64,000 nt of DNA from SAR324 cluster bacterium (GTDB lineage Bacteria; SAR324; XYD2-FULL-50-16): positions 1-64,000 of the forward strand of contig JANQGX010000027.1 of assembly GCA_028282885.1 (NCBI GenBank), written 5' to 3'. The notes below the pieces were generated by a model. That model was not told where the DNA came from, made no database searches, and saw only the letters and a program-made list of their open reading frames with translations. Position numbers and translations under genes: made by a program. Shown here one piece after another: positions 9,241 to 18,441 of this stretch; the stretch's first letter is position 1, and each line of letters begins with the position of its first letter.

Positions 9241-9373
9241 TTCCTTTATAATTATCAGCTATCTATAATTTATGTTCTGGAGTCTTTGATTTTCGGAACT
9301 TGAGGGCCGACACGATCACTTAATACAGCTCCAGATACAATAGACAAGCTACTAAAATTTCAACCAGAGTAAC

Positions 9374-10744
9374 ATGACAGAAAAGATCCTAATCGTTGAT
9401 GATGAACTGTCAATTCTTTCAACTCTACAGGATGTGTTGCAAGACGAAGGTTTTGAAACGTTAACAGCCGACTCTGCCGAGGCTGCCATGGAGATCCTGC
9501 AAAGAGGCAGCATCAACAGATTTCAGGCTGCCCTGCTCGATATTTGGATGGAGGAGATTGATGGCATCGAATTGCTGGAGTGGATCAAAGACAGGTATCC
9601 GAGCCTTCCGGTTATTATGATGTCCGGCCACGGATCCATCGAAACGGCTGTCAAGGCTACAAAAATCGGAGCATACGACTACATCGAGAAACCAATCTCC
9701 CTGGAGGAACTCCTCATCACCCTTAAACACGCTCTTAAGGAAGCCGCCCTGGAGAGGGAAAACGAGGAGCTAAGAAGACGCAATAAACCACAGAGTGTTG
9801 AAATCATAGGCAATTCCCCGGCAATTAAGAAGGTGATGCAACAGGTTGAGTTGGCGGCTCCCACGGACGGTTGGGTGTTAATCAATGGCGAAAATGGTAC
9901 CGGTAAGGAACTGGTCGCCCGTCAGATCCATAACAAGAGCCTGAGAAAAACCGCACCTTTCATAGAATTGAATTGCGCGGCCATCCCCGATGAAATGATT
10001 GAGAACGAGCTGTTCGGTCACGAGAAAGGTGCCTTCCCGGGTGCCACCAGTCTGAAGATCGGTAAATTTGATCAGGCCAACGGCGGAACGCTCTTTCTAG
10101 ACGAAATCGGGGACATGAGTCTCAAAACCCAGTCGAAAATCTTGAGGGTTCTGGAGGAACAACGATTTGAGCGGGTAGGGGGTACCGAATTGTTTGAAGT
10201 GGACATTCGCATAATCGCCGCCTCCAACAAGAATTTGGAGGAAGAGATCACCGCAGGGAATTTTAGGAAGGATCTCTATTACAGGTTAAATGTGATCCCC
10301 ATTGATATTCCTTCACTCAGGGAAAGGAAAAAGGATATTCCCCTGCTCATCGATCACTTTCTGAATCAACTGTCAGCCAACGGCAAAAGCTCCAAAAAGA
10401 AGATCAGCAAGGAAGCCCTGAACAGTATGGTGGCATATCACTGGCCGGGAAACGTGAGGGAGTTGAAAAATATAGTGGAGCGAATAGTAATCATGGTCAC
10501 CACTCCGACCATTTCGCTGAAACAGGTGCCGCCGGTGATTCGGATGGCAAACAAGGAGTTGTTGCAGGTGGACTCCTTTCCGGAGTCATTTCGGGAAGCC
10601 AAAGAGGCATTTGAAAAGCAGTTTATCCAAACCATGCTGCTGAAGAACAATTGGAATATCTCAAAAACAGCGGAACATATCAAGGTTGAGAGAAGCAATT
10701 TGCATCGTAAAATAAAACAACTTGAAATTGTTGTACCTAAGTAG
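9374..10744 (+). CDS. ntrX: Sigma-54-type response regulator, NtrX-like, with altered GAFTGA loop
   Basis: The protein (456 aa) has a receiver domain with phospho-accepting D56, an AAA+ domain with Walker A GENGTGKE and Walker B-like GGTLFLDEIGD, and a C-terminal Fis-type helix-turn-helix (NISKTAEHIKVERSNLHRKI). The loop that normally reads GAFTGA and touches sigma-54 reads GAFPGA at about 219-224. That proline replaces the threonine known to be important for remodelling sigma-54 holoenzyme in NtrC-class proteins. The regulator may therefore act without sigma-54, as has been reported for some NtrX proteins, or use a modified contact. It is the partner of the upstream kinase. Confidence 0.9.
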   Translation: MTEKILIVDDELSILSTLQDVLQDEGFETLTADSAEAAMEILQRGSINRFQAALLDIWMEEIDGIELLEWIKDRYPSLPVIMMSGHGSIETAVKATKIGAYDYIEKPISLEELLITLKHALKEAALERENEELRRRNKPQSVEIIGNSPAIKKVMQQVELAAPTDGWVLINGENGTGKELVARQIHNKSLRKTAPFIELNCAAIPDEMIENELFGHEKGAFPGATSLKIGKFDQANGGTLFLDEIGDMSLKTQSKILRVLEEQRFERVGGTELFEVDIRIIAASNKNLEEEITAGNFRKDLYYRLNVIPIDIPSLRERKKDIPLLIDHFLNQLSANGKSSKKKISKEALNSMVAYHWPGNVRELKNIVERIVIMVTTPTISLKQVPPVIRMANKELLQVDSFPESFREAKEAFEKQFIQTMLLKNNWNISKTAEHIKVERSNLHRKIKQLEIVVPK

Positions 10745-10898
10745 GTATCAAGGACAGGAGGCCTTGGTCAGGCGGTTTTCGGGTTTTTTCCATATGATTT
10801 TTCATACAATGATGATAAAATCGGGAGAATCAGATCACACATCTCGATTTCCGACTGTTCTCCTGTTCAGATTTCACCTCGCTTAAAGAGAAAATCTC

Positions 10899-12650
10899 AT
10901 GCTTAAAGGTCTGTTTCAAAGCAAAGAAGAGAAAATCAGAATCAAGATTGAAGAGCATCTGACAGAAGGGATGAAACTAATGTCGGAGAAGTTCTACAAT
11001 GGCGCCATGATCGAGTTTGACAAAGCCATGGAACTTAATCCGGACGTCGTGTATCCGAGGTTGGTTGAAGAATTGAGTAATGCCGCGGCATCCGGTGAAT
11101 TGCAATCTGCTTTGGCAATCGGGCTGAATCTGATCAAGGAAAAAAACGAGGATTACGAGCTGGCAAATAAATTGGGTAACTACGCCAGGGAGCTGGAAGA
11201 CTACAAACAGGCAGAAGGCTTGTATAAAACTGCCCTGAAGGTAAACCGGGGATATACCAAGGCTTTTTATAATCTGGCAGCTTCACAGGCAAGGGTGAAG
11301 ATTTTTGACGATGCTGTACAGAGCGCCGTTTCCAAGTTTGATAATGTCAGTGACTACATTCTTCCTGAATACCTGGGAGAAGAGAAGCTGCTGGAAAAGA
11401 TGACCGAAAAGGTCACCCTGGAGAAAAAAGCCAAAGTAAAAGAGAAGTTACAGGAGCTAACCGTCAACCGCGACAAAATGATTGAGGAGGGATCGGCGGT
11501 TGAAGCCAAGGGGATTGATCTGGAAATCAAGAAACTCCAGGAAAGCGCGGATAAAGTTGACCCGGCTGATTTTATTGAAGAATTTGACAGGCTTATCAAA
11601 GAGGATGCGGAAAATGAAAAGGATCACCTCTTCAATAAAGTCCTCTATACGGTTGAGAACAAACTGCCGGATGTTGCATTGGAAGCCATTAGCAAACTTT
11701 CAATCAAGGATTTTGAAACCATTGGCATGTTGAAAGCCCTGGCACTTGAGCAGAAGGGGAAACGTGAGGAAGCCGTCTCAAGCCTGATCAAACTCCTGGG
11801 AAAGAATGAGTTCAATCGTTATAACAACGTTAATCTTGGCCTGATGTACAAAAGGGCAAGAAAAAAGTTTCTCGCCACCAAATACCTGATCAAGACTGCC
11901 GCACTCTTGGAGAAATCCAACGGAATATACAGCATGAAAGAGCTGATCAAGGAGGCGGATGAATGCTACGAATCAGGAAGCATTAAAAAAGCGCTCAACT
12001 ATTACACGATTGCCGTAACCGAGGTTCCCACACCTCGATTGTGGGATCAGATCGGGACAATTTATATCGAACGCAAGAAATATGACGATGCGGTTGAGGC
12101 TTTTCGCAATCTGCTGGAGCTGGATCCCAAATCGGAAATCGGCGATTCCAAGCTTCTTGAGATTCATAACTACTATGTCGAAAAGGCAGATACCCTTCTC
12201 AACGACCGTAAGTTCAAACCCGCCTCCGATTACCTGCACAAGGCCCTGGGCGTGATCAGGCTGCCGGATACAGTCAAAAAAGCTGCTTCCGTCTATAAAC
12301 AGTTAAATCTCCCGGAAAAGGAGAAAGAACTGCTGAAAGAATACCAAACGATGATGGACGAAGAAAAGGCGAAAGAGCAGGAGGTGAAACGACAGGAATT
12401 GATCGCCAAAGGCAAACAGCAACTGGCCAAAAAGGATTACCGCAGCTCAATTGCTACGTTTGAAGCCGTGTTGCGTATGAAGGTGGATAAGAAAATCTTT
12501 CTGCAGTTAGCCGCCCTCTACAAAGGTCTTAAAAAACGCGATGACCTGGCGGACCTGGAGAAGAGATGGGAATCCATGGTGGCTCATGAAGAGAAACTAA
12601 AGCAATTCGAAAAGGAAGAAGCAAGAAAACAGCAGGCCGAAGAGGAGTAA
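10899..12650 (+). CDS. Tetratricopeptide-repeat protein, cytoplasmic
   Basis: This 583-residue, highly charged protein consists of TPR-type helical repeats at the N-terminus (about 15-140), the centre and the C-terminal third (about 370-560). A lysine/glutamate-rich, probably coiled-coil stretch separates them around 160-240. The last 20 residues are very acidic/glutamine-rich. There is no signal peptide or transmembrane helix. It probably acts as a protein-protein scaffold; I cannot name a partner. It follows ntrX by 154 nt on the same strand and converges on ubiE with only 5 nt between stops. Confidence 0.75.
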   Translation: MLKGLFQSKEEKIRIKIEEHLTEGMKLMSEKFYNGAMIEFDKAMELNPDVVYPRLVEELSNAAASGELQSALAIGLNLIKEKNEDYELANKLGNYARELEDYKQAEGLYKTALKVNRGYTKAFYNLAASQARVKIFDDAVQSAVSKFDNVSDYILPEYLGEEKLLEKMTEKVTLEKKAKVKEKLQELTVNRDKMIEEGSAVEAKGIDLEIKKLQESADKVDPADFIEEFDRLIKEDAENEKDHLFNKVLYTVENKLPDVALEAISKLSIKDFETIGMLKALALEQKGKREEAVSSLIKLLGKNEFNRYNNVNLGLMYKRARKKFLATKYLIKTAALLEKSNGIYSMKELIKEADECYESGSIKKALNYYTIAVTEVPTPRLWDQIGTIYIERKKYDDAVEAFRNLLELDPKSEIGDSKLLEIHNYYVEKADTLLNDRKFKPASDYLHKALGVIRLPDTVKKAASVYKQLNLPEKEKELLKEYQTMMDEEKAKEQEVKRQELIAKGKQQLAKKDYRSSIATFEAVLRMKVDKKIFLQLAALYKGLKKRDDLADLEKRWESMVAHEEKLKQFEKEEARKQQAEEE

Positions 12651-12655
12651 GCCTG

Positions 12656-13366
12656 TTATTTTTCTCCACAGTGAATGGCGACACAGCCCAGGTAAAAGTT
12701 GTAAAAACGCACGTCGATAAACCCCTGCCTCTCCATCATACCGGCCAGTTTTTCCTGGGAGGGAAACTCCACGGACGATTCCGGGAAGTAATCAAACATA
12801 TTTTCTCCCGGGTAGATCAGCTTTCCGATGCGGGGAACAATCCGGAAAAAATAGAATGCAAAAAGCTGCCTGGCAACAGGTAGTTTTACCTTGCCCATGT
12901 CCAGGGAGAGGAATCTGCCTCCCTTTTTTAATACCCGGTAGACCTCGCCCAGGCAAGTATCGATACTGACCAGGTTTCTCAATCCGTAGCCAACGGTTAC
13001 GGTATCCAAACTTTCCGAAGCAAACGGTAATACCGAAGCATCACCACGGATGAAAGAGACATTGTTGGCAGCATTACGTTGCGCAGCAACGGCAAGCATA
13101 CCATTCGAAAAGTCCAACCCGGTCACCACTCCCTCTCGCCCCGCTTTTTTTTCCAGCAGTGAGGTTATATCTCCCGTACCGCAGCAAATGTCCAGTGCTT
13201 TGCCACCCGGTTGAATTCCTGTTTTAGCCACAAGAAATCGTTTCCAATAGCGATGCATACCCTGGGTAATGAGATCATTGAACAGGTCATATCTGCCGGC
13301 TATTCCGCTGAACTTTTGACGGACATATTCGGCTTTGGAATCCCCATCGGGAATAATAAACGACAT
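12656..13366 (-). CDS. ubiE: Demethylmenaquinone / 2-polyprenyl-benzoquinol methyltransferase
   Basis: This SAM-dependent C-methyltransferase does the last step of menaquinone (MenG) or a late step of ubiquinone (UbiE) synthesis. Family signatures are IAGRYDLFNDLITQGMHRYWK at the N-terminus (only the core is needed), motif I ALDICCGTGDITS and the C-terminal block ENMFDYFPESSVEF. The 236-residue length is normal. No other quinone gene is in the window, so which quinone is made cannot be decided; menaquinone is likelier if the host is deltaproteobacterial. It is last in an apparent rluB / secreted protein / ubiE operon. Confidence 0.92.
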   Translation of the reverse strand: MSFIIPDGDSKAEYVRQKFSGIAGRYDLFNDLITQGMHRYWKRFLVAKTGIQPGGKALDICCGTGDITSLLEKKAGREGVVTGLDFSNGMLAVAAQRNAANNVSFIRGDASVLPFASESLDTVTVGYGLRNLVSIDTCLGEVYRVLKKGGRFLSLDMGKVKLPVARQLFAFYFFRIVPRIGKLIYPGENMFDYFPESSVEFPSQEKLAGMMERQGFIDVRFYNFYLGCVAIHCGEK

Positions 13367-13381
13367 AATAATGCAAGAGGG

Positions 13382-13921
13382 TTATTGGGTTGGGGTTTGC
13401 TGTTCGGCGGTTGGCGCTGCCTGGGCTTCGGCGTTTGTCGGCCCTTCTTCTGCCGGGGAGGCTGAGGGTTGTTCCGATTTCTCCAGGTTAAACTCGAAAT
13501 AGCGATTATACAGTTTACGTTTCTGGCCGAATCTCACGCCGTATACATTGCTTCTCACGTCAGCCTGATAATAAGCCAGCTCAATCTGGCCGGTCCAGCC
13601 TTCGGTGATGTGTTTCTCCAGATTGATCTTAACCCAGTCCCCGGTTTCGAATTTGGGTTTTATGGGTTCCGGCATGGCACAGGCGGGTTGAAAATTGGAA
13701 GTGTCTCCATAACAGACCCAGGTAGCTTTGACATAGACCGACAAGCGGTTTCCCCCGCCGTGTGTTAAAACATACTTGTCCGGTGAAAAACCGGTGCGTT
13801 CCTCCCATTGCTTTTTCAGAATGTGGTCGTACACTTCCAGCAGGTAAGCTCGATATTCTGCCTTCAGTGATGTATTACAAAGGAAAAGGAAGATAAAAAG
13901 GAGAAGACCTGGCTTTTTCAT
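13382..13921 (-). CDS. Secreted hypothetical protein with Ala/Gln/Pro-rich tail
   Basis: This 179-residue protein has a clear signal peptide (LLLFIFLFLCNTSLKA, cleavage near residue 21). A compact, aromatic-rich domain follows (about 22-150) with two cysteines in the WVCYGDT...PACAMP region that could form a disulphide. The last 30 residues are low-complexity Pro/Ala/Glu/Gln. I do not recognise the domain. The product should be periplasmic or surface-exposed. Its ATG overlaps the rluB stop (ATGA), and ubiE begins 15 nt after its stop, so it is embedded in a housekeeping operon. That argues that it is a real and conserved gene. Confidence 0.7.
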   Translation of the reverse strand: MKKPGLLLFIFLFLCNTSLKAEYRAYLLEVYDHILKKQWEERTGFSPDKYVLTHGGGNRLSVYVKATWVCYGDTSNFQPACAMPEPIKPKFETGDWVKINLEKHITEGWTGQIELAYYQADVRSNVYGVRFGQKRKLYNRYFEFNLEKSEQPSASPAEEGPTNAEAQAAPTAEQQTPTQ

Positions 13922-14682
13922 TGTATCGCCCCGATGGTTTCCAGAAGATTGGAGACCTCTTCACTGGAGAGTTTTCGAATCTCACCCGGTTTCATCTCTT
14001 TCAATTCAACATTCCCGATGCTATAGCGCTTGATTTTCAGAACGGGAAAGCCGATCTGGCCAAACATTTTTTTCAAGTGATGCTTGAGCCCTTCCTGTAA
14101 TGAAACTGACAACCATGTTTTGTCATTGATGGTATGAAGATGTCGAATCATGACCGGTTGTCGTTTTTTACCGTCAATGACGGGTCCGGGTTTGAGACGA
14201 CCAATCTCCTCCGGGCTGATTTTTCCCCTGATTTTTACGAAGTACTCTTTCCATACATGTTTCCCGGGATGTGCAATGTTTTGTGCCAGCTCACCGTCAT
14301 TGGTCAGAAGGATCAGTCCTTCGGCATCATAATCCAGTCGACCTACCGGGAATAGCCTTTTGGCGGACTTGGGAAAATATTTTACAATGGTATCCCGTCC
14401 CTGTGGATCGTCCAGGGTCGTGATACAGGATTTTGGTTTATACAGGGCAAAAACAACGGACTGACCTGTTACAGGCCGGATCATTTTGCCATCCACCCGA
14501 ACATGGTCCACTGTCGGATCAACCTTGGTCCCCAGGCGGGTTACAGGTGACCCGTTGAGGGTGACCCGGCCTTCGCTTATCATTTTTTCCGCTTTTCTGC
14601 GGGAAGCCAGGCCGGCATCGGCGATGTATTTCTGAAGCCTGATGCCAATTGCTTGATTTTTGTCTTTCTCGATTTCGATCAT
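13918..14682 (-). CDS. rluB: Ribosomal large-subunit pseudouridine synthase, RluB/RsuA family
   Basis: The enzyme converts a uridine to pseudouridine in rRNA; RluB acts on 23S U2605 in E. coli. An N-terminal S4 RNA-binding domain (RLQKYIADAGLASRRKAEKM and following) precedes the catalytic domain. The catalytic aspartate is in GRLDYDAEGLILLTNDG. At 254 residues it is the usual size, without the long basic tail of E. coli RluB. Specificity between RluB, RluE, RluF and RsuA is inferred from overall similarity. The stop overlaps the next gene by 4 nt. Confidence 0.88.
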   Translation of the reverse strand: MIEIEKDKNQAIGIRLQKYIADAGLASRRKAEKMISEGRVTLNGSPVTRLGTKVDPTVDHVRVDGKMIRPVTGQSVVFALYKPKSCITTLDDPQGRDTIVKYFPKSAKRLFPVGRLDYDAEGLILLTNDGELAQNIAHPGKHVWKEYFVKIRGKISPEEIGRLKPGPVIDGKKRQPVMIRHLHTINDKTWLSVSLQEGLKHHLKKMFGQIGFPVLKIKRYSIGNVELKEMKPGEIRKLSSEEVSNLLETIGAIQ

Positions 14683-14827
14683 GTTGCGATTCTAATGGCC
14701 AAAGTTTGAGCTGGTCTGTCCGGGGTTGCGTGATGTTCCTCTCACTCTGAATAGAGGAAGGTTTTTAGTGATCTGAATAAAGTCTGTGTTTGGTTATTTC
14801 TAATTTGAAAATCTACTGACTGAACAG

Positions 14828-15571
14828 TCACTGTTTTTTTAACTTTCTGAAAGCATCTATTGCTGCATTCTGCTCCGATGTTTTTTTGCTCTTGCCCGAG
14901 CCTATTCCATAAACCCGATCATCAACCTTGAGTGCGGTGATGAACTCTTTATCATGATCCGGCCCCTTCTCATCAATCACCTGGTAGGAAAGATTACCCA
15001 ATTTATTTTTCTGCACGAATTCCTGAAAATCGGTTTTATAATCGATGTAAGTAAAGGTCTGTTCCGCGATCTCAATCTCTTCATGAAACAGGGATTTGAT
15101 GGTTTTTTTGACTGTCTGCACTCCATCTTCATTTCTGCTGTCCAGATAAACAGCCGAAAACAGGGCTTCCAGTGCGTCTGAGAGGATGGAGTTCTTCTCC
15201 CGACCCCCGGTAATTTCTTCACCCTTGCCGATAAAGAGATAACGACCCAGGTCTATTTTTTTTGCCAGTTTGCTAAGACCCTTTTCTGAAACCAGAACAG
15301 CCCGAAACTTGGATAGCATTCCTTCCGGTAGATCCGGATAATGGGTCATCAGGTGTTCGCTGATCACGAACTGTAAAATAGCATCTCCCAGAAATTCGAA
15401 TCGTTCGTTGTTTTCAAGATCATTTTCATGGGCATAGGATTTATGGGTGAGTGCCTGAATCAGCAGAAGTATGTCCTTGAATTCATAGCCAATGGTCTCC
15501 TGGAGAGGCACCAGCTTTAGCGGAATATCATTGTCAAACGGATCAGGAAGAATCTGCTCGGGTTTCTCCAT
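14828..15571 (-). CDS. rnc: Ribonuclease III
   Basis: RNase III cleaves double-stranded RNA during rRNA processing and mRNA or sRNA decay. The catalytic signature NERFEFLGDAIL and the second acidic cluster at SDALEALFSAVY are intact. A C-terminal double-stranded RNA-binding domain ends in GSGKSKKTSEQNAA. The frame is open up to a TTG at 15703, giving 291 residues, but the conserved part begins only with ETIGYEF. I place the start at the ATG at 15571 (247 aa), closer to the family norm; 15580 is also possible. No candidate has a good ribosome site. The neighbours lepB and era often found beside rnc are absent. Confidence 0.92.
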   Translation of the reverse strand: MEKPEQILPDPFDNDIPLKLVPLQETIGYEFKDILLLIQALTHKSYAHENDLENNERFEFLGDAILQFVISEHLMTHYPDLPEGMLSKFRAVLVSEKGLSKLAKKIDLGRYLFIGKGEEITGGREKNSILSDALEALFSAVYLDSRNEDGVQTVKKTIKSLFHEEIEIAEQTFTYIDYKTDFQEFVQKNKLGNLSYQVIDEKGPDHDKEFITALKVDDRVYGIGSGKSKKTSEQNAAIDAFRKLKKQ

Positions 15572-15964
15572 ACAATTCATGTCGTTTTTCAGTAATCCGG
15601 TGTTCTGCTTACATTTAGGTCGACGTTTGAGTATTGAGTTCAATAAAACGATGAAATTTTTCATCGGGGGTTTTGCCAAAAGGAATCGGTCAGTTTCCTT
15701 CAAATCAGGTCGATAACGTGGAATTGGAGGAAAGATTATTAGTGACTTTTTAGTCGCTCTCCTTTTGGCAGGTACGATACTAATAAAAAGTGCAATTTTC
15801 CTACCAACTTCTCCCGGAAAGGCGGAAGGACCTGGACGGCCTTTAATTCAAGTGTCCTGGCTTGTTTATCTCAATCGGGTGTCATAGACTGATCTTAACA
15901 TGGTGCCTTAAATTAGAAAACAGCAGATTTTCATTTTACCGAAGTGAGAAAACAAGTCGAATCA

Positions 15965-17788
15965 ATGCCCATTAAACCTTCAGTTACACCCCTTTCCATC
16001 TTACAGACCTGTTTTGGTTATAACGGTTTCCTGGATGAACAGGAAACCATCATCGATCACCTCATTTCCGGAAATGATGCCCTTGTATTGATGCCAACCG
16101 GTGGTGGCAAATCTCTCTGTTATCAGATTCCGGCATTGATTCGCAAAGGGACCGGAATCGTTATATCACCCCTGATCGCCTTGATGCAGGATCAGGTTGA
16201 TGCACTAAAACTACTGGGAATTCGCGCCTCGTTTCTCAACTCCTCTTTGGATGGGGCAGAAGCCCGCAGGGTGGAAAACGCATTTATCGCCGGAGAGCTG
16301 GATCTTCTTTACGTTGCTCCTGAGCGGCTGTTGACCGACAGATTTCTGGAGCTAATATTCAGAACCGAAATTGCACTTTTTGCCATTGACGAAGCCCACT
16401 GTGTATCACAATGGGGGCATGATTTCCGTCCCGAGTACATCGGCCTCTCTATCCTGCCACAGCGATTTCCCAGGATTCCACGCATTGCACTTACTGCAAC
16501 CGCAGATTCGGTGACCCGCCGCGAAATTGTCAGCAAGTTGGGATTACACGAGGCGCGACAGTTTGTTTCCAGTTTTGATCGTCCCAATATTCGCTATCGT
16601 GTTCGCCTGAAAGACAAACCCCGCCAGCAGTTGCTTGAATTCCTCCGTTTTGAGCAGGATGATAATTCCGGCATTGTCTATTGCCAAACACGAAAAAAAG
16701 TAGATGATACTGCAAGATGGCTTTCGGAACAGGGTTTCACTGCATTGCCCTACCATGCGGGGCTGACATCCGAGATGAGGCTGGAACACCAGTCTCGGTT
16801 TTTGCAGGAGGAAGGAATTGTTATCGTAGCAACCATTGCTTTTGGGATGGGGATTGATAAGCCGGATGTTCGGTTTGTTGCCCATCTTGATCTCCCCAAA
16901 AGTCTTGAAGCCTATTACCAGGAGACAGGCCGGGCAGGCAGGGATGGTAATCCGGCAGTGGCCTGGATGGTTTACAGTATAGCGGATGTTATTTTGCATC
17001 GCAAAATGTTGGAGTTGTCTGAAGCCGATGAAAAATTCAAACAGATTGAGAGAAGAAAATTGGATGCATTGCTGGGATTCTGCGAGACAACGGAGTGTCG
17101 TCGCCAGGTCATGCTTTCCTATTTGGGAGAAAAACTGGAGGAGCCGTGCGGTAATTGTGACACTTGCCTGGAACCCGTTGAAAGCTGGGAAGGGACAGAA
17201 GCTGCAAGAAAAGCCCTTTCCTGTGTTTATCGAACCGGACAGAGGTTTGGGGCCAAATACCTGATCGATGTTTTAAAAGGCAGGCAAAATGAGAGAATTG
17301 CCCGCTTTCAACACGATGAGATATCCACCTGGGGGATTGGCACCGAATTGAGCGATGACATGTGGCAATCCGTGTTCAGACAGTTGATTGCAGCGGGATA
17401 CCTGAATGTTGATATTGAAGGTTTCGGGGGATTCCGATTAACTCCCGAATGTAAACCGGTCTTGAAAGGTGAGCGTCAGATCCTTTTCAGACATGATCCG
17501 ATAAAGGTGAAGAAAAAGAAAAAACAGAAACCAAGATTTCCGGATGTTTCGGATATGGAAGTTGATGAAGCGAGTACACTTTGGCTGAAGCTGAAACAGC
17601 TTCGTTCAGAACTGGCCCGAGATCAGGAAGTGCCTCCGTTTTTGATTTTCCAGGACAAGACTTTGCGTCAATTAGTTCAGGTTCGGCCTTCAACCTTGGA
17701 GGAGATGAGGGGGATTTTCGGTATCGGGGAAAAGAAGTTACAGAGATACGGCCCACGATTTCTGGAAGCTATCCGGAAAGAAGTCTAG
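15965..17788 (+). CDS. recQ: ATP-dependent DNA helicase RecQ
   Basis: RecQ is a 3'-5' helicase acting in recombination repair and restart of stalled forks. It has the helicase motif I MPTGGGKSLCYQIPAL, a DEAH box (AIDEAHCVSQWGHDFRPEY), motif VI QETGRAGRDG, a four-cysteine zinc site (CRRQ ... CGNCDTC), an RQC winged helix and a C-terminal HRDC domain ending in GIGEKKLQRYG. All domains of full-length RecQ are present at 607 residues. A GTG at 15944 would add seven residues; neither start has a clear ribosome site. It is divergent from rnc across about 390 bp that show no obvious structure. Confidence 0.95.
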   Translation: MPIKPSVTPLSILQTCFGYNGFLDEQETIIDHLISGNDALVLMPTGGGKSLCYQIPALIRKGTGIVISPLIALMQDQVDALKLLGIRASFLNSSLDGAEARRVENAFIAGELDLLYVAPERLLTDRFLELIFRTEIALFAIDEAHCVSQWGHDFRPEYIGLSILPQRFPRIPRIALTATADSVTRREIVSKLGLHEARQFVSSFDRPNIRYRVRLKDKPRQQLLEFLRFEQDDNSGIVYCQTRKKVDDTARWLSEQGFTALPYHAGLTSEMRLEHQSRFLQEEGIVIVATIAFGMGIDKPDVRFVAHLDLPKSLEAYYQETGRAGRDGNPAVAWMVYSIADVILHRKMLELSEADEKFKQIERRKLDALLGFCETTECRRQVMLSYLGEKLEEPCGNCDTCLEPVESWEGTEAARKALSCVYRTGQRFGAKYLIDVLKGRQNERIARFQHDEISTWGIGTELSDDMWQSVFRQLIAAGYLNVDIEGFGGFRLTPECKPVLKGERQILFRHDPIKVKKKKKQKPRFPDVSDMEVDEASTLWLKLKQLRSELARDQEVPPFLIFQDKTLRQLVQVRPSTLEEMRGIFGIGEKKLQRYGPRFLEAIRKEV

Positions 17789-17804
17789 ATACAGTATCTT
17801 TTGC

Positions 17805-18410
17805 CTAATGTTTTCCCCTGTGGAGTCTCTTTCGTTCGTTTCTCTGGCGTCGTAGTGAGTGTTTCATCATCTTTTTCAAGTTTTTACGGGCCATCTTTCG
17901 ATTTTCGTCCATGACCAATTGGGGTAAGCGAAAAAAATCCACCAGCCACCAGATGAAGATTCCACCGCAGGTCAGGGTATATAAAACCTGGGTAAAAATG
18001 CGGTTATTATAGAAATAGTGGCAGGAAAAGGGAGGTGGAATCAGCCAGAACAGGTAAGAAAGCCCTTTTTTGCGTTCGGCCAGGGCATACTCCTCGTAAA
18101 ACTCGTCTTTGAGTACCGGGGGAAGCTTAGATATGGCTTCACGGACTGTGGCCGGGAGTGTCTCCCCGGAAGGAGCCGGTACCGGCAGATTGGCGGATGT
18201 TTCCTGGCTGGCTTTTGGTTCTTCATAGGACGCGATGATCTCGGCAGTTATCCTCTCCATTTCTTCTCGGGGAACATCCGTAATCTCTTCCAGGGCCTGG
18301 AGAGTCGCTTCAAGACTGGCATCTTTGTCCTGTTCCAATTGCAGTTCACGCTCTCGTTCCAATACGCGCTCCCTGATCTTGTCCAGCATTTCTTCTTGTT
18401 TATCAGTCAT
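17805..18410 (-). CDS. TM2-domain membrane protein
   Basis: This 201-residue protein has a glutamate-rich, coiled-coil-prone N-terminal half (about 1-95) and then a TM2 domain. Two membrane helices (GLSYLFWLIPPPFSCHYFY and TCGGIFIWWLVDFF) are joined by the short turn typical of the family. The TM2 core ends with the conserved WWLxDFF, and a strongly basic tail follows. The function of TM2 domains in bacteria is not established. It is 31 nt downstream of the large secreted TPR gene on the same strand, so the two are probably cotranscribed. Confidence 0.75.
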   Translation of the reverse strand: MTDKQEEMLDKIRERVLERERELQLEQDKDASLEATLQALEEITDVPREEMERITAEIIASYEEPKASQETSANLPVPAPSGETLPATVREAISKLPPVLKDEFYEEYALAERKKGLSYLFWLIPPPFSCHYFYNNRIFTQVLYTLTCGGIFIWWLVDFFRLPQLVMDENRKMARKNLKKMMKHSLRRQRNERKRLHRGKH

Positions 18411-18441
18411 ATCACTGCTCTAAAGGTTTCGCTGTTTGGGT

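Noticed and set aside
14828..15703. 291-residue RNase III with long N-terminus
   Set aside because: The added residues come from a TTG start with no ribosome site and lie outside the conserved fold.
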